A stretch of DNA of 64,000 bases. It comes from Ramlibacter montanisoli (GTDB lineage Bacteria; Pseudomonadota; Gammaproteobacteria; Burkholderiales; Burkholderiaceae_C). The position numbers were made by a program, and so were the translations under genes. The stretch covers positions 3,038,001-3,102,000 of the forward strand of contig NZ_JABFCS010000001.1 in assembly GCF_013087525.1 (NCBI RefSeq), written 5' to 3'. The notes below the pieces were generated by a model that made no database searches, had not been told where the DNA came from, and was given only the letters and a program-made list of their open reading frames with translations. This document shows positions 9,834 through 24,748 of the stretch, in pieces (positions within the stretch are counted from its first letter, which is position 1; each line of letters opens with the position of its first letter).

Positions 9834-9876
9834 CATGGCGGCCTCGCAATGAGGCCGCAGCATGGCGGCCTCGCAA
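9834..9876. repeat. Short direct repeat with internal hairpin in the leader of the GGDEF gene
   Basis: CATGGCGGCCTCGCAA occurs at 9834-9849 and again at 9861-9876, a 27-base period. Between them GCGGCCTC and GAGGCCGC (9838-9845 and 9851-9858) form a perfect 8-bp stem. The second copy runs into the ribosome site AAGGAG of the next gene, so folding could affect its translation. It may also be a simple local duplication. Confidence 0.6.
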
Positions 9877-11207
9877 GGAGCCCGCATGAACGCGCTCACG
9901 ATGATGGTGTGGAGCATGGCGCTGGGCGCGATCGCCGCCGTCGCGGTCGCGCGTGCCGGCGACCTGTTCGCGCGGCCCGATGCCATGCAGCTGCGCGCGC
10001 TCGGCTACCACCTGAGCGTGTTCCTGCTGGTGCTGGTGGAAAGCGGCGTGCTGCAGCAGGTCGCCCGCCCGGGCGCCGAGCGGCTGCGGGTGCTGCAGGT
10101 GCTGGCCGGGCCGGTGTGCGTCGGACTGGCCAACTTCTGGATCCACGGCTGGCTGGCCGCCGGCGAGCGCGACCGCGTGATGGCGGTGGCGCTGCGGCTG
10201 TCCGCCTTCGCGCTGCCGGCGCTCGGCCTCGCCGCCCTCGCCCTGCGGGCCGACGCGCAGCTGCCCGCGGCTGCCCTGCTCTCGCTGGCGGGCAGCGGCC
10301 TGACCTGCTGGGCCACCGTGCGCGCCTGGACCACCGGCGACCGCCTCGCGCTGCTGATGGCCGTCGGCTGCCTGCTCACGCTGCCCGCCATCGCCGGCCT
10401 CTACGCGATCGCCATGCGGCTGGGGCACTGGAACCTGCCGGCGCACGCCGCGGTCGCCCTGGCGGCCACCCTGTGCAATGCGCTGACCGGGCACGTGCTG
10501 TGGCGGCGGGCGCGGCGCAGCTGGCGCACGCGCGAGACCGGCAGCGTGCCGGCGATCGACCCGGTGACCAAGGTCCACAGCAGCGCGGCCCTGGTGCAGC
10601 AGCTGGTGGCGGCGCAAAAACGCCGGCGCCGCACCGGCCGCGACGGCGCCCTGGTCGCGATCACCGTGTTCGAGCCGCAGCGCATCGCCACCCTGTTCGG
10701 CAACCAGGCCCTCAACGAGGTCTGGATGACCCTGGCGACCCGCATCCAGCGGCAGATCGGCGTGGTGAACCCGGTCGGCCGCTACTGGGACCGCTGCTTC
10801 GTGGGGCTCGTGGAGACCATCCCGGACCCCGCCTGGGTGCGGACCCTGGGCCTGCGGGTGGCGGCCGCCCTGCGCCGTCCGGTGGAAGTGACGGGCCGCG
10901 ACGGCGAGCCGGTCCGGGTGCGGGTCGACTTCGGCGTCGGGCTGGTGCACCTGGGGCGCCGCAACCCCGAGGTGGAGGACGTGCTGCACGAGGCCCAGCG
11001 CCTGGCCGAGGCGGCGCGGCAGATGCGCTCGCGCGCGGCGCTGGCCGACCCCGCCGGCGGCGCCGCCGTGCCGGTGGAAGAGGCGCAGTTCGGGCCGCGC
11101 CGGCACCCCCTCCCGGCGTCCGGGAGCCGGCCGCGGCGCAGGCCGCCACCCCTGACCCACCGGCCGGGCAGGGGGCATACACTTGAGGTTTCCCCCATTT
11201 CGAGATC

Positions 11208-12383
<1,176 letters not shown>

Positions 12384-12404
12384 GAGCGCGCCGGCCCGCG
12401 CCGG

Positions 12405-13196
12405 CTACTTCGCGACTTCGCCCTCTTCCTCCGGCGCCTTGGTGTGCCGGATGAACAGCTGCGCGGCCCAGATGCCCACCTCGTAGAGCAGGCACATCGG
12501 CACGGCCAGGGCCAGCTGCGACACCACGTCGGGCGGCGTGATGACCGCGGCGATGATGAAGGCCAGCACGATGAAGTAGCCGCGGAATTCCTTGAGCTTC
12601 TCGATCGACACGATGCCCATGCGCGCCAGCACGATCACCACGATCGGCACCTCGAAGGCGGCGCCGAAGGCGAGGAACATGGTCATCACGAAGCTGAGGT
12701 AGGCCTCGATGTCAGGCGCGGCCGTGATGCTCTTGGGCGCGAAGCTCTGGATGAACGAGAACACCTGCCCGAACACGAAGAAGTAGCAGAAGGCCACGCC
12801 GATGAAGAACAGGACGGTGCTGGAGACGACCAGCGGCAGCACCAGCTTCTTCTCGTGCGAGTACAGCCCGGGCGCCACGAAGGCCCAGACCTGCCACAGC
12901 ACCACCGGCAGGGCGATCAGGAAGGCCGCCATCAGCAGGATCTTCAGCGGCACGATGAAGGGCGAGATCACCGAGGTGGCGATCAGGGTCGCGCCCTTGG
13001 GCAGGGTCGCGATCAGCGGCGCCGCCAGGATGTCGTAGAGGGCCGCCGGGCCCGGCCAGACGGCCAGCACCGCCGCGACGATGCCCACGGCGATGAACGC
13101 CTTGATCAGCCGGTCGCGCAGCTCCACCAGGTGGGCCACGAAGGGCTGTTCGGTGCCGGCGAGCTCGTCTTCCGGTTCGTTCGGGGTGGTGGACAT
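12405..13196 (-). CDS. tatC: Twin-arginine translocase subunit TatC
   Basis: A protein of 263 residues and the Tat component that recognises the twin-arginine signal. Six membrane helices are visible. Conserved family sequence includes FVAHLVELRDRLIKAFIAVG near the N-terminus, FVAPGLYSHEKK, and the later VITPPDVVSQLALAVPM. The C-terminus is charged (PEEEGEVAK). The start at 13196 (MSTTPNEPEDEL) lies 37 bases after tatB. Substrates within this window probably include PetA and MsrP. It ends the long minus-strand gene run. Confidence 0.97.
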   Translation of the reverse strand: MSTTPNEPEDELAGTEQPFVAHLVELRDRLIKAFIAVGIVAAVLAVWPGPAALYDILAAPLIATLPKGATLIATSVISPFIVPLKILLMAAFLIALPVVLWQVWAFVAPGLYSHEKKLVLPLVVSSTVLFFIGVAFCYFFVFGQVFSFIQSFAPKSITAAPDIEAYLSFVMTMFLAFGAAFEVPIVVIVLARMGIVSIEKLKEFRGYFIVLAFIIAAVITPPDVVSQLALAVPMCLLYEVGIWAAQLFIRHTKAPEEEGEVAK

Positions 13197-13233
13197 AGGG
13201 GGACGGCCGCCGGCGCTGCTGCCGGCCCCGCTT

Positions 13234-13692
13234 TCAGTTGAACTTCTGCGGGCGGTACTTTGCCACACGCGCCGCGCCGGACAGCGCGCGGGTGCGCTGG
13301 CCGCTGCGGGCCTTGTACCAGTTCGGCACGGTGCCCTGCTTCAGGCGCCACTTCTTCTTCGGGTGCTTGTACTCGGGGAAGGAGGGCGGCTCGCTCAGCG
13401 CGCTGTGCGCCGTGGAGGTGGCGTCCTCCCACTGCTTCTCGAAGTCGGAAGCCGCGGTGGAGACCGATTGCTCGACGTCGCGCGCCGCGCTCTCCACCGT
13501 TTCCTTCATCTTCTTGAGCTCGTCGAGCTCCATCGAGCGGTTGACCTCCGCCTTGACGTCGGCGACGTAGCGCTGCGCCTTGCCCAGGAGCGTGCCCACC
13601 GTGCGGGCCACGCGCGGCAGCTTCTCGGGACCGATGACGATCAACGCCACGGCGCCGATCAGCGCCATCTTGGACAGGCCGAGGTCGATCAC
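13234..13692 (-). CDS. tatB: Sec-independent translocase subunit TatB
   Basis: A protein of 152 residues. One N-terminal membrane helix (residues about 3-21, [21 protein letters not shown]) is followed by the conserved PEKLP hinge and an amphipathic helix ([24 protein letters not shown]), then a variable charged tail. This is the TatB pattern rather than TatA. It lies 8 bases after tatA and 37 before tatC. Confidence 0.96.
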   Translation of the reverse strand: MIDLGLSKMALIGAVALIVIGPEKLPRVARTVGTLLGKAQRYVADVKAEVNRSMELDELKKMKETVESAARDVEQSVSTAASDFEKQWEDATSTAHSALSEPPSFPEYKHPKKKWRLKQGTVPNWYKARSGQRTRALSGAARVAKYRPQKFN

Positions 13693-13700
13693 TTAGGCGA

Positions 13701-13952
13701 TCAGGACTTGTTCCGCGCTTCGACGTCGATCGTGGTCTTGTCCGCGGGAGCCGCGGAAGGACCCTGCGAGGCCGTCACCTGGCTGGACGGGGGCACCGGC
13801 GTATCGGGCTGCGAGCCGTCCTTCATGCCGTCCTTGAAGCCCTTCACGGCGCCGCCCAGGTCCGAGCCGATGTTCTTCAGCTTCTTGGTGCCGAACACCA
13901 GCACCACGATCAACAGCACCACCAACCAGTGCCAAATGGAAAAGGAACCCAT
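13701..13952 (-). CDS. tatA: Sec-independent translocase subunit TatA
   Basis: A protein of 83 residues. The N-terminal helix ([20 protein letters not shown]) is followed by the [20 protein letters not shown] hinge and amphipathic helix that define TatA, which oligomerises to form the pore-like part of the translocase. The C-terminal 35 residues are polar and low in conservation. A 70-base gap separates it from the upstream HIT gene. Confidence 0.97.
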   Translation of the reverse strand: MGSFSIWHWLVVLLIVVLVFGTKKLKNIGSDLGGAVKGFKDGMKDGSQPDTPVPPSSQVTASQGPSAAPADKTTIDVEARNKS

Positions 13953-14022
13953 GGATTACTCCTGTCTTACTGCTCGGATTCTAGTCGGCAGGCGAAGTTC
14001 AGCTGCCGCGCACGGAGATTGC

Positions 14023-14382
14023 TCAGCCCTTGAGCCAGGGACGCGGCCCGCCGATGACGTGGAAGTGCAGGTGCGGCACTTCCTGGCCGCCGTCGTCGCC
14101 GGTGTTGCACACCAGCCGGAAGCCGCCTTCGGGATAGGGCCGGCAGCCTTCCTGCTTCGCCAGTTTCGGCACCAGGCTCATCAGCCGGCCCAGCATCGCG
14201 GCGTGCTTGTCCTCCACGTGCGCCATGGAAGTGACGTGCTCCTTGGGGATCAGCAGGAAGTGCACCGGCGCCCAGGGATGGATGTCGTGGAAGGCGAGGA
14301 TCTCCTCGTCCTCGTAGACCTTCTTCGAGGGGATCTTGCCCTCGGCAATCTTGCAGAAGATGCAGTTCGGGTCGTGGCTCAT
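14023..14382 (-). CDS. HIT-family purine nucleotide phosphoramidase/hydrolase (HinT type)
   Basis: A protein of 119 residues. The N-terminal Zn/phosphate region is CIFCKIAEGKIPSKKVYEDE. The histidine triad is HLHFHV near the C-terminus, where the middle His is the nucleophile for hydrolysis of adenosine phosphoramidates. It sits between the end of the his genes and tatA, as in many Burkholderiales. The cellular role is unknown beyond family chemistry. Confidence 0.95.
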   Translation of the reverse strand: MSHDPNCIFCKIAEGKIPSKKVYEDEEILAFHDIHPWAPVHFLLIPKEHVTSMAHVEDKHAAMLGRLMSLVPKLAKQEGCRPYPEGGFRLVCNTGDDGGQEVPHLHFHVIGGPRPWLKG

Positions 14383-14388
14383 TCGCGT

Positions 14389-14745
14389 CTATTCGGGGAG
14401 GCGGTTGTCGTTGAAGCGCAGCCAGCCGCGCAGGCAGCGGTACAGGTACCAGACGCCGATCAGCGTCCAGGCGATCGCGCCCGGCAGGAACAGCAGGAAC
14501 CACAGCGGCGAGGTGATGGTCAGCCACACCAGCGTCCACCACACCGTGCGGATCATGTAGTTGTGGTGCGCCAGGTACAGGCTGTCGCGCTCGTCGGCGC
14601 GCTTGACGTAGTGCACCACCAGCGCCACCAGCGACAGCGTCCAGAAGGTGAAGGGCGACACCGTGTGCATGCCGTACAGCACGTGCATCACGGTGCGGTC
14701 GGCGGGCGACTTGTCTTCGAGCGTCACGTAGTCGGTCTCGGGCAT
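14389..14745 (-). CDS. Small DUF4870-like membrane protein
   Basis: A protein of 118 residues with a polar N-terminus and three hydrophobic stretches: FTFWTLSLVALVVHYV (about 33-48), then TVWWTLVWLTITSPLWFLLF and IAWTLIGVWYLYRCLRGWL. The layout resembles DUF4870 family membrane proteins, which have no assigned function. The gene is conserved at this place between hisE and the HIT gene in related genomes, as I remember it. It lies 22 bases after hisE and 6 before the HIT gene, so it is co-transcribed. Confidence 0.75.
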   Translation of the reverse strand: MPETDYVTLEDKSPADRTVMHVLYGMHTVSPFTFWTLSLVALVVHYVKRADERDSLYLAHHNYMIRTVWWTLVWLTITSPLWFLLFLPGAIAWTLIGVWYLYRCLRGWLRFNDNRLPE

Positions 14746-14767
14746 GGCGTTCCCCCTTGTCTTGCCG

Positions 14768-15135
14768 CTATTCGCCGCGGCCCTCGCGCTCGCGTGCCTT
14801 GCGCAGGGCCTTTTCCTCCAGGCCGCCGAGGCCCTCGCGCCGCTGCAGTTCCGCGACGACGTCGGCCGGCCTCAGCCCGTAATGGGCGAGCGCGATCATG
14901 CAGTGGAACCAGAGGTCCGCGACCTCCCCACCAGCCTGGCGCGGTCGCCGCCATGGTCGATGTCCTTGGCCGCCATCACGACCTCGGTCGCTTCCTCGCC
15001 GATCTTCTTCAGGAAGGAGTCGGGGCCCCGCTGCAGCAGGCGCGCCACGTAGCTCGCGTCCGGGTTGCCCCCGTTCGCGGGCTTGCGGCTCTCGATGACA
15101 TCGGCCAGGCGGGCCAGGGGGTCGGCAGCGGTCAT
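14768..15135 (-). CDS. hisE: Phosphoribosyl-ATP diphosphatase, one frame break
   Basis: The repaired protein is about 122 residues. HisE hydrolyses phosphoribosyl-ATP to phosphoribosyl-AMP, the second step of histidine synthesis. The conserved block [17 protein letters not shown] near residue 42 carries the metal-binding Glu residues. The frame changes at 14926-14929, where four C on the plus strand should be five; adding one restores [14 protein letters not shown] and the final [13 protein letters not shown]. The start at 15135 lies 6 bases after hisI. Confidence 0.93.
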
Positions 15136-15141
15136 GAAGGC

Positions 15142-15531
15142 CTATTTGTAGATGCTGGACGGGTCTTTCAAGACAGGTTCCACCACCTGCCAGGCGCCGT
15201 CGCGGTAAAGGTGGAAGAAACAGCTGTGGCGGCCCGTGTGGCAGGCGATCGAGGGGTCGTGCCCGAGCTGGGTGACCTTCAGCAGCAGCACGTCGTCGTC
15301 GCAGTCCATGCGGATCTCGTGCACCTGCTGCACGTGGCCGGACTCCTCGCCCTTGAACCACAGCTTGCCGCGCGAGCGGCTGAAATACACGGCGCGCCCG
15401 GTTTCGGCGGTCTTGCGCAGGGCCTCGCGGTCCATCCAGGCGAACATCAGCACGTCGCCGCTGGACGCTTCCTGCGCGATGACGGGGACGAGCCCCTGGG
15501 CGTCCCACTTGACCTGGTCGAGCCAATCCAT
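15142..15531 (-). CDS. hisI: Phosphoribosyl-AMP cyclohydrolase
   Basis: A protein of 129 residues catalysing the third step of histidine synthesis, opening of the purine ring. Core motifs are [29 protein letters not shown], the metal site [12 protein letters not shown], and [10 protein letters not shown] near the C-terminus, whose Cys and His bind zinc. It is monofunctional; the HisE activity is encoded separately next door. The start ATG at 15531 is 26 bases after hisF. Confidence 0.96.
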   Translation of the reverse strand: MDWLDQVKWDAQGLVPVIAQEASSGDVLMFAWMDREALRKTAETGRAVYFSRSRGKLWFKGEESGHVQQVHEIRMDCDDDVLLLKVTQLGHDPSIACHTGRHSCFFHLYRDGAWQVVEPVLKDPSSIYK

Positions 15532-15557
15532 GGGACGTATTGTCCCCGATCGCAGCG

Positions 15558-16337
<780 letters not shown>

Positions 16338-16338
16338 C

Positions 16339-17085
16339 TCAGGTGCGTCCGTTGAGTTCGTCGGCGCGGGACTGCGCCTTGGCGAAGTCGAGGTCGCCGG
16401 AATAGATGGCGCGCCCGCAGATCACGCCCTCGATGCCCTCGTCCTCCACCGCGCACAGGGCCTCGATGTCCTTCATCGAGGACAGGCCGCCGGAAGCGAT
16501 CACCGGGATGGTGAGGGCCTGGGCCAGCTTGACGGTGGCGTCCACGTTGATGCCGGTGAGCATGCCGTCGCGGCCGATGTCGGTGTAGATGATGGACTCG
16601 ACGCCCCAGTCCTCGAACTTCTTCGCCAGGTCGGTCACCTCGTGGCCGGTGAGTTTGCTCCAGCCGTCGGTGGCCACCTTGCCGTCCTTCGCATCGAGGC
16701 CGACGATGATGTGGCCGCCGAAGGCCGTGCAGGCGTCCTTCAGGAATCCGGGGTTCTTGACGGCGGCGGTGCCGATGATCACGTAGCGCAGGCCGCCGTC
16801 GATGTAGCGCTCGATGGTGTCGAGGTCGCGGATGCCGCCCCCGAGCTGCACCGGGATGTCGTCGCCGACCGCCTTGAGGATGGAGCGCACCGCGGAGAAG
16901 TTCTGCGGCTTGCCGGCGAAGGCGCCGTTCAGGTCCACCAGGTGCAGCCGCCGGGCGCCGCGATCCAGCCAGGTCCGCGCCATGGCCGCGGGGTCCTCGC
17001 TGAAGGTGGTCGCCTGGTCCATGTCGCCTTGCTTCAGGCGAACACAATGGCCGTCTTTCAGGTCAATCGCGGGGATCAGCTGCAT
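16339..17085 (-). CDS. hisA: ProFAR isomerase (HisA)
   Basis: A protein of 248 residues, a barrel enzyme related to HisF. It isomerises ProFAR to PRFAR. The N-terminal catalytic Asp is in [14 protein letters not shown] and the second in [10 protein letters not shown]. Phosphate loops [14 protein letters not shown] and [14 protein letters not shown] are present. The start at 17085 lies 45 bases after the repaired hisH stop. Confidence 0.97.
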   Translation of the reverse strand: MQLIPAIDLKDGHCVRLKQGDMDQATTFSEDPAAMARTWLDRGARRLHLVDLNGAFAGKPQNFSAVRSILKAVGDDIPVQLGGGIRDLDTIERYIDGGLRYVIIGTAAVKNPGFLKDACTAFGGHIIVGLDAKDGKVATDGWSKLTGHEVTDLAKKFEDWGVESIIYTDIGRDGMLTGINVDATVKLAQALTIPVIASGGLSSMKDIEALCAVEDEGIEGVICGRAIYSGDLDFAKAQSRADELNGRT

Positions 17086-17130
17086 GGGAAAAGTGGAGGA
17101 ATGCGGCTGGGTGCCGCGACCCGGGAACCA

Positions 17131-17780
17131 TCAGGGTGTCCAGTGGAGGAAGTTGCGATAGAGCGAGAGGCCCTGGTCTGCGCTTTTTCAGGGTGGAACT
17201 GGGTCGCAAAAATATTATCGCGGCCCACCGCGCAGGTAAAGCGAACGCCGTACTCGGATTCCCCGACGCTGTGGCGCGGGTCCGACGGCATGGCGTAAAA
17301 GGAATGCACGAAATAGAACCAGCTTTCGTCCGGCACGCCCTCCCACATCGGGTGGCGCTGCGCCTGCTGCACGCGGTTCCAGCCCATTTGCGGGACCTTG
17401 TAGCGGCTGCCATCCGGCTGGCGCTGCCCCTCCAGCTGGAAGCGCACCACCTCGCCGTGGATCAGGCCCAGGCCGCCGGTCGGGCCTTCCTGGCTGCGAT
17501 CCAGCAGCATCTGCATGCCCACGCAGACGCCGAACAGGGGCTTGCTGGCGGCCGCTTCCAGCACCGATTCCAGCAGCCCGGACTCGCGCAGCTCGCGCAT
17601 GCAGTCCGGCATGGCGCCCTGCCCCGGCAGCACCACGCGCTCGGCCGCGCGCACCACCTCGGGGCGGGAGGTCACGATGGCATGCACGCCGCTGCCGGCG
17701 GCCACGTGCTGGACCGCCTGCGAGACCGAACGCAGGTTGCCCATGCCGTAATCGACGACCGCGACCGTCCGAGCGCTCAA
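17131..17780 (-). CDS. hisH: Imidazole glycerol phosphate synthase glutaminase subunit, one frame break near the end
   Basis: The repaired protein is about 216 residues. HisH releases ammonia from glutamine for HisF. The nucleophile Cys is in [12 protein letters not shown], and the catalytic His-x-Glu lies in ATQFHPEKS. The frame changes at 17184-17188, where five T on the plus strand should be six; adding one gives [18 protein letters not shown] and a stop at 17131. Read without repair the protein has a long unrelated tail. The start is probably TTG at 17780 ([18 protein letters not shown]), with AAGGGA 7 bases upstream and a 4-base overlap with the hisB stop. Confidence 0.92.
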
Positions 17781-18370
17781 AGAGATCCCTTCGTGGAAGG
17801 AATCGTGCCGGCGGCGCGCGGGTCGAGCTTCAGGGCGGAACGCAGCGCGCGGGCGAAGGCCTTGAACACCGTCTCGCACTGGTGGTGCGCGTTCTCGCCG
17901 CGCAGGTTGTCGATGTGCAGCGTGACGAAGGCGTGGTTGCAGAAGCCCTGGAAGAACTCGTGCGCGAGCTGGGTGTCGAAGGTGCCGATCATCCCGCTCT
18001 TGAAAGGCACGTTCATGATCAGCCCCGGCCGGCCGGAAAAGTCGATCACCACGCGCGACAGGGCCTCGTCCAGCGGCACGTAGGCATGGCCGTAGCGGCG
18101 GATGCCTTTCTTGTCGCCCACGGCCTTGTAGACGGCCTGGCCCAGGGTGATGCCCACGTCTTCCACCGTGTGGTGGCCGTCGATGTGCAGGTCGCCTTCG
18201 GCCTGGATGTCCAGGTCGATGAGGCCGTGGCGCGCGATCTGGTCCAGCATGTGGTCGAAGAAGCCGATGCCGGTGGCGAGCTTCGCCTGCCCGGTGCCAT
18301 CCAGGTTGACGCGGACGGCGATCCGGGTTTCCGCGGTGTTGCGGGTGACTTCTGCGGTGCGGTTGCTCAT
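17777..18370 (-). CDS. hisB: Imidazoleglycerol-phosphate dehydratase
   Basis: A protein of 197 residues, monofunctional (no phosphatase domain as in enterobacterial HisB). Metal-binding clusters typical of the enzyme are [25 protein letters not shown] and GENAHHQCE. The start at 18370 overlaps the hisC stop by 4 bases (ATGA). Confidence 0.97.
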   Translation of the reverse strand: MSNRTAEVTRNTAETRIAVRVNLDGTGQAKLATGIGFFDHMLDQIARHGLIDLDIQAEGDLHIDGHHTVEDVGITLGQAVYKAVGDKKGIRRYGHAYVPLDEALSRVVIDFSGRPGLIMNVPFKSGMIGTFDTQLAHEFFQGFCNHAFVTLHIDNLRGENAHHQCETVFKAFARALRSALKLDPRAAGTIPSTKGSL

Positions 18371-19443
18371 AGGGTGGACTGCAGGGCGGACAGCATCTGC
18401 GTGTTCTCTTCGGGGGTGCCGATGGTCAGGCGCAGGCAGCCGGCCAGCAATGGGTGCATTTTAGAAACGTTCTTGACGAGCACCTTGCGCGCCTTCATGC
18501 CCTCGAAGCTGCGTGCCGCATCCGGCACGCGCACCAGGATCATGTTGGCGTCGCTGCGCCAGGCCTGCAGGCCCATCTCCCGCAGCGCCGCCTGCACGCG
18601 CTCGCGCTCGGACTTGATCTGGGCGGCCTGGGCGGCGAACACGTCCTCGTGCTCCAGGGCGAACAGGGCCGCCTCGCAATTGAGCACGCTCACGTTGTAG
18701 GGCGGGCGCACCTTGTCGACCTGCGCGATCAGCTGCGCCGGGCCCATCATGTAGCCGATGCGCACGCCGGCCAGGCCGAACTTGCTCAGGGTGCGCATCA
18801 GCAGCACGTGCTCGTGCTTCGTGACGCGATCGAGGTAGCTGCGGCTGGCGAAGGGCTGGTAGGCCTCGTCGATCACCACCAGGCCGGGCGCGGCAGCCAC
18901 GATCTTCTCGATGGTGGCGTCGTTCCAGAGGTTGGCGGTCGGGTTGTTCGGGTAGGCCAGGTAGACGATCGCCGGCTGGTGCAGCGCGATCGCATCGAGC
19001 ATGGCCTGTTCGTCCAGCTCGAACTCCGGCGTGAGGTCGACGCCGACGAATTTCAGGCCCTGCTGCTGCGCGCTCATGGCGTACATCACGAAGCCGGGCA
19101 GCGGCGCCAGGATGGTGGCGCCCGGCACGTCGCAGGCCATGGCCAGCATGGTGATCAGTTCGTCGGAGCCGTTTCCGAGCATCAGGCCGAAGCCTTCGGG
19201 CAGCTGCGCGTGCTTCGCCAGGGCCGCCCGCAGTTCGTCGATGCGGTCGCCCGGGTAGCGGTTCAGGGCGACGGCGGCGAGCCGCTCGCCCAGCTCCTTC
19301 TGCAACGCGGGCGGCAGCCGGTGCGGGTTCTCCATGGCATCGAGCTTGACCATGCCCCGCGAGTCCTGGATGGCATAGGCATGGGTGGACTGGACGTCCT
19401 GCCGGATGCGGGTGGCGATCAGTCGGTCCAGGGTGGCGCTCAT
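18367..19443 (-). CDS. hisC: Histidinol-phosphate aminotransferase
   Basis: A protein of 358 residues of the fold-type I PLP enzymes. The Schiff-base Lys is in [15 protein letters not shown]. Other PLP-site motifs are [16 protein letters not shown] and [10 protein letters not shown]. The start [16 protein letters not shown] at 19443 matches family length; a longer reading from upstream adds an unconvincing leader. It lies 74 bases after hisD, the largest gap inside the his block. Confidence 0.96.
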   Translation of the reverse strand: MSATLDRLIATRIRQDVQSTHAYAIQDSRGMVKLDAMENPHRLPPALQKELGERLAAVALNRYPGDRIDELRAALAKHAQLPEGFGLMLGNGSDELITMLAMACDVPGATILAPLPGFVMYAMSAQQQGLKFVGVDLTPEFELDEQAMLDAIALHQPAIVYLAYPNNPTANLWNDATIEKIVAAAPGLVVIDEAYQPFASRSYLDRVTKHEHVLLMRTLSKFGLAGVRIGYMMGPAQLIAQVDKVRPPYNVSVLNCEAALFALEHEDVFAAQAAQIKSERERVQAALREMGLQAWRSDANMILVRVPDAARSFEGMKARKVLVKNVSKMHPLLAGCLRLTIGTPEENTQMLSALQSTL

Positions 19444-19517
19444 GGCAGGAAGGGCAAGGTCCGCCTCTGCGGACGCGGGTTGCGAAAAAGGGGGTAGCCC
19501 GACGGCTGGACCCAATA

Positions 19518-20834
19518 CTAACGCTTGATCCGAAGCTCCGCCGCGCGGGCATGCGCTTGCAGGCCCTCGCCGTAAGCCAGTTCGGCGGCGATCAGGCCCA
19601 GCGACTGGGCGCCGGCCTCGCTCACCTCGATGAGGCTGCTGCGCTTCTGGAAGTCGTACACCCCCAGCGGGCTGGAAAAGCGCGCCGTGGTGCTGGTGGG
19701 GAGCACGTGGTTGGGGCCGGCGCAGTAATCCCCGAGCGATTCACTCGTGTACGCGCCCAGGAAGATCGCGCCGGCATGCCGCAGCAGCGGCTCCCAGCGG
19801 TGCGGCTCGCCGCTGGCGATCTCCAGGTGCTCCGGCGCGATCCGGTTGCTGATCTCGCAGGCTTCTTCCATGTTCCGGGTCTGGATCAGGGCGCCGCGGC
19901 CGTTGAGCGACTTGGCGATGATCTCCGCCCGCGGCATCTCGGGCAGCATGCGGTCGATCGCGGCCTGCACCGCCTCGATGTACTTCGCGTCCGGGCACAG
20001 CAGGATGCTCTGGGCCAGTTCGTCGTGCTCCGCCTGCGAGAACAGGTCCATGGCCACCCAGTCGGCCGGCGTCGTGCCGTCGGCCAGCACCAGGATCTCG
20101 CTCGGGCCGGCGATCATGTCGATGCCGACCTGGCCGAAGACGCGCCGCTTGGCGCTGGCGACGTAGGCGTTGCCGGGGCCGGTGATCTTGTCCACCCGGG
20201 GCACCGTCTCGGTACCGTAGGCGAGCGCGGCCACCGCCTGGGCGCCGCCGATGGTGAAGACGCGCGTCACGCCGGCCACGTAGGCCGCGGCCAGCACCAG
20301 CGGGTTCTTCTCGCCGCGCGGGGTGGGCACCACCATGATGATCTCGCCCACGCCGGCGACATGCGCCGGGATCGCGTTCATCAGCACGGAGGAGGGATAG
20401 GCCGCCTTGCCACCGGGCACGTAGATGCCGACCCGGTCCACCGGCGTCACCTTCTGACCGAGCAGGGTGCCGTCGGCGTCGCGGTAGCTCCAGCTCTCGC
20501 CGCTGGCCTTCTTCTGGGCCTCGTGGTAGCTGCGGACACGCCGCGCCGCGCTTTCCAGCGCTTCGCGCTGCCTGGCCGGCAGCGACTCGAAGGCCGCCTT
20601 CAGCTCGGACGGCTTCAGCTCCAGCTGCGCCATCGCGGCCGCCTTCATGTCGAAGCGGTTGGTGTATTCCAGCACCGCGGCGTCGCCGCGCTTGCGCACC
20701 TCGGCCAGGATGTCCGCCACCGCCTGCTCGATGCCGGCATCGGTGTCGGCCGACCAATGCAGGCGCGCCGCCAGCGCGGCGTCGAAGCCGCTCGCGGTGG
20801 TGGCGAGGCGCAGGGGTCGGGCGGAAAGCGTCAT
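19518..20834 (-). CDS. hisD: Histidinol dehydrogenase
   Basis: A protein of 438 residues. It oxidises histidinol to histidine in two NAD-dependent steps. Motifs include [20 protein letters not shown], the signature stretch [25 protein letters not shown], and the C-terminal EHLEIAS region that contributes active-site residues. The start at 20834 overlaps the hisG stop by 4 bases. Confidence 0.97.
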   Translation of the reverse strand: MTLSARPLRLATTASGFDAALAARLHWSADTDAGIEQAVADILAEVRKRGDAAVLEYTNRFDMKAAAMAQLELKPSELKAAFESLPARQREALESAARRVRSYHEAQKKASGESWSYRDADGTLLGQKVTPVDRVGIYVPGGKAAYPSSVLMNAIPAHVAGVGEIIMVVPTPRGEKNPLVLAAAYVAGVTRVFTIGGAQAVAALAYGTETVPRVDKITGPGNAYVASAKRRVFGQVGIDMIAGPSEILVLADGTTPADWVAMDLFSQAEHDELAQSILLCPDAKYIEAVQAAIDRMLPEMPRAEIIAKSLNGRGALIQTRNMEEACEISNRIAPEHLEIASGEPHRWEPLLRHAGAIFLGAYTSESLGDYCAGPNHVLPTSTTARFSSPLGVYDFQKRSSLIEVSEAGAQSLGLIAAELAYGEGLQAHARAAELRIKR

Positions 20835-21495
20835 TTCTGGGAGGCGGCGACGGTCCTGGCGAACACGTCGATCAGGTGGCGGATGGGTTCCTGCTTCAGC
20901 TTGAGCGCGGCCTGGTTGACCACCAGCCGGGAGCTGATGTCCATGATGCGCTCGACCTCGACCAGGTTGTTCGCCTTGAGCGTGCCACCGGTGGACACCA
21001 GGTCGACGATGGCGTCGGCCAGCCCGGTCAGGGGCGCCAGCTCCATGGAGCCATAGAGCTTGATCAGGTCCACGTGCACGCCCTTGGCGGCGAAGAACTC
21101 GCGCGCGATCGCGACGTACTTGGTGGCCACGCGCAGCCGCGAGCCCTGGCGCACGGCGCTGGCGTAGTCGAAGTCGGAGCGCACGGCCACGCTCACGCGG
21201 CACCTGGCGATCTGCAGGTCCAGCGGCTGGTACAGGCCCTGGGCCCCGTGCTCGATCAGCGTGTCCTTGCCGGTCACCCCCAGGTCGGCACCGCCGTACT
21301 GCACGTAGGTGGGCACGTCGGTCGCGCGCACCAGCACCACCTGCAGGTCGGGATTGCAGGTCGGCAGGATCAGCTTGCGCGATTTTTCCGGGTCTTCCAG
21401 AACGGAAATCCCTGCGGCTTTCAGGAGCGGCAGGGTTTCGTCGAAGATGCGCCCTTTCGACAGGGCCAGGGTAATGGCGGGCTTTCCCGCAGAGG

Positions 21496-21499
<4 letters not shown>
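20831..21499 (-). CDS. hisG: ATP phosphoribosyltransferase, short form
   Basis: A protein of 222 residues catalysing the first, feedback-controlled step of histidine synthesis. [16 protein letters not shown] opens the protein, and [20 protein letters not shown] is the PRPP-binding signature. The C-terminal regulatory domain of long HisG is absent, so by family rule it should work with HisZ, which is not in this window. The start at 21499 overlaps the murA stop by 4 bases. Confidence 0.96.
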
Positions 21500-22761
<1,262 letters not shown>

Positions 22762-22766
22762 GAGCC

Positions 22767-23009
22767 TCAGTGGGGTTGGTTCGCCCATTCGTCGGGCGTG
22801 AATGTCTTCATCGACAGGGCATGAACCTCGTCGGTGTGCATTCTCGCACCGAGCGTCTTGTAGACGCGCTGGTGCCGCTGGATTGGACGCAAACCGGCGA
22901 ACTCGGCTGACACGATCAGCGCCGACCAGTGGCGGCCGTCGCCCTCGACTTCGATGTGCTCGCAGGCGAGCGAGGAGGCGATGAGTTGGCGCAGTTCGTC
23001 GGCAGTCAT
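22767..23009 (-). CDS. BolA/IbaG family protein
   Basis: A protein of 80 residues. BolA-type fold: [24 protein letters not shown] followed by the conserved C-terminal [13 protein letters not shown]. IbaG-type proteins partner with monothiol glutaredoxins in iron-sulfur metabolism and are commonly encoded directly upstream of murA, as here. The start ATG at 23009 fits family length and lies 14 bases after the ABC permease gene. Confidence 0.93.
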   Translation of the reverse strand: MTADELRQLIASSLACEHIEVEGDGRHWSALIVSAEFAGLRPIQRHQRVYKTLGARMHTDEVHALSMKTFTPDEWANQPH

Positions 23010-23023
23010 GGAAAAGCTCTCTT

Positions 23024-23775
23024 TTACCCGCGGATCTTGTAACCGATGCGCAGCAGGTGCACGGCAATGGCGCTCACGCCCAGCATCGCGCTGCCGACGA
23101 TGCCCAGGCTGAGCCAGGGCGACACGTCGCTCACGCCGAAGAAGCCGTAGCGGAAGCCGTCGATCATGTAGAAGAAGGGATTGAGGTGGGACACGCGCTG
23201 CCAGAACTCGGGCAGCGAGTGGATCGAATAGAAGACGCCGGACAGGAAGGTCATCGGCATGATGATGAAGTTCTGGAAGGCCGCCATCTGGTCGAACTTC
23301 TCGGCCCAGAGGCCGGCGATCACGCCCAGCGCGCCCAGCATGCCGGCGCCCAGCACCGCGAACACCAGGATCCACAGCGGCGCGGCGAACGTCACCTGGG
23401 TGAACCACACCGTCACCAGGAACACGCCCAGGCCCACGCACAAGCCGCGGGCGATCGACGAACCCACGTAGGCGATGAACCAGCTCCAGTGCGACAGCGG
23501 CGTGAGCAGCACGAACACCAGGCTGCCCATGATCTTGCTCTGGATCAGCGAGGAGGAGCTGTTGGCGAACGCGTTCTGCAGCACGCTCATCATCACCAGG
23601 CCGGGCACCAGGAAGGCGGTGTAGGGGACGGTGTCGTAGACCTTCACGTGGTCGGCCAGCACGTGGCCGAAGATCAGCAGGTACAGCAGCGCGGTCAGCA
23701 CCGGCGCCGCCACCGTCTGGAAGCTCACCTTCCAGAAGCGCAGCACTTCCTTGTAAAGCAGCGTCTGCCAACCAG

Positions 23776-23779
<4 letters not shown>
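23024..23779 (-). CDS. ABC-2 type exporter permease (YadH-like)
   Basis: A protein of 251 residues with six membrane segments. ABC-2 family features include an amphipathic N-terminus ([17 protein letters not shown]), [21 protein letters not shown], and the conserved FNP-like region [26 protein letters not shown] split by short loops. With the ATPase encoded immediately upstream it should form a complete exporter; the substrate is unknown. Overlaps the ATPase gene by 4 bases. Its place within the mla-murA run suggests, but does not show, an envelope role. Confidence 0.92.
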
Positions 23780-24696
<917 letters not shown>

Positions 24697-24748
24697 GGGC
24701 AACCCGCCATTTTACCGAGCCGGGGTGCACGCCCCGTCCGCAAGGGTA

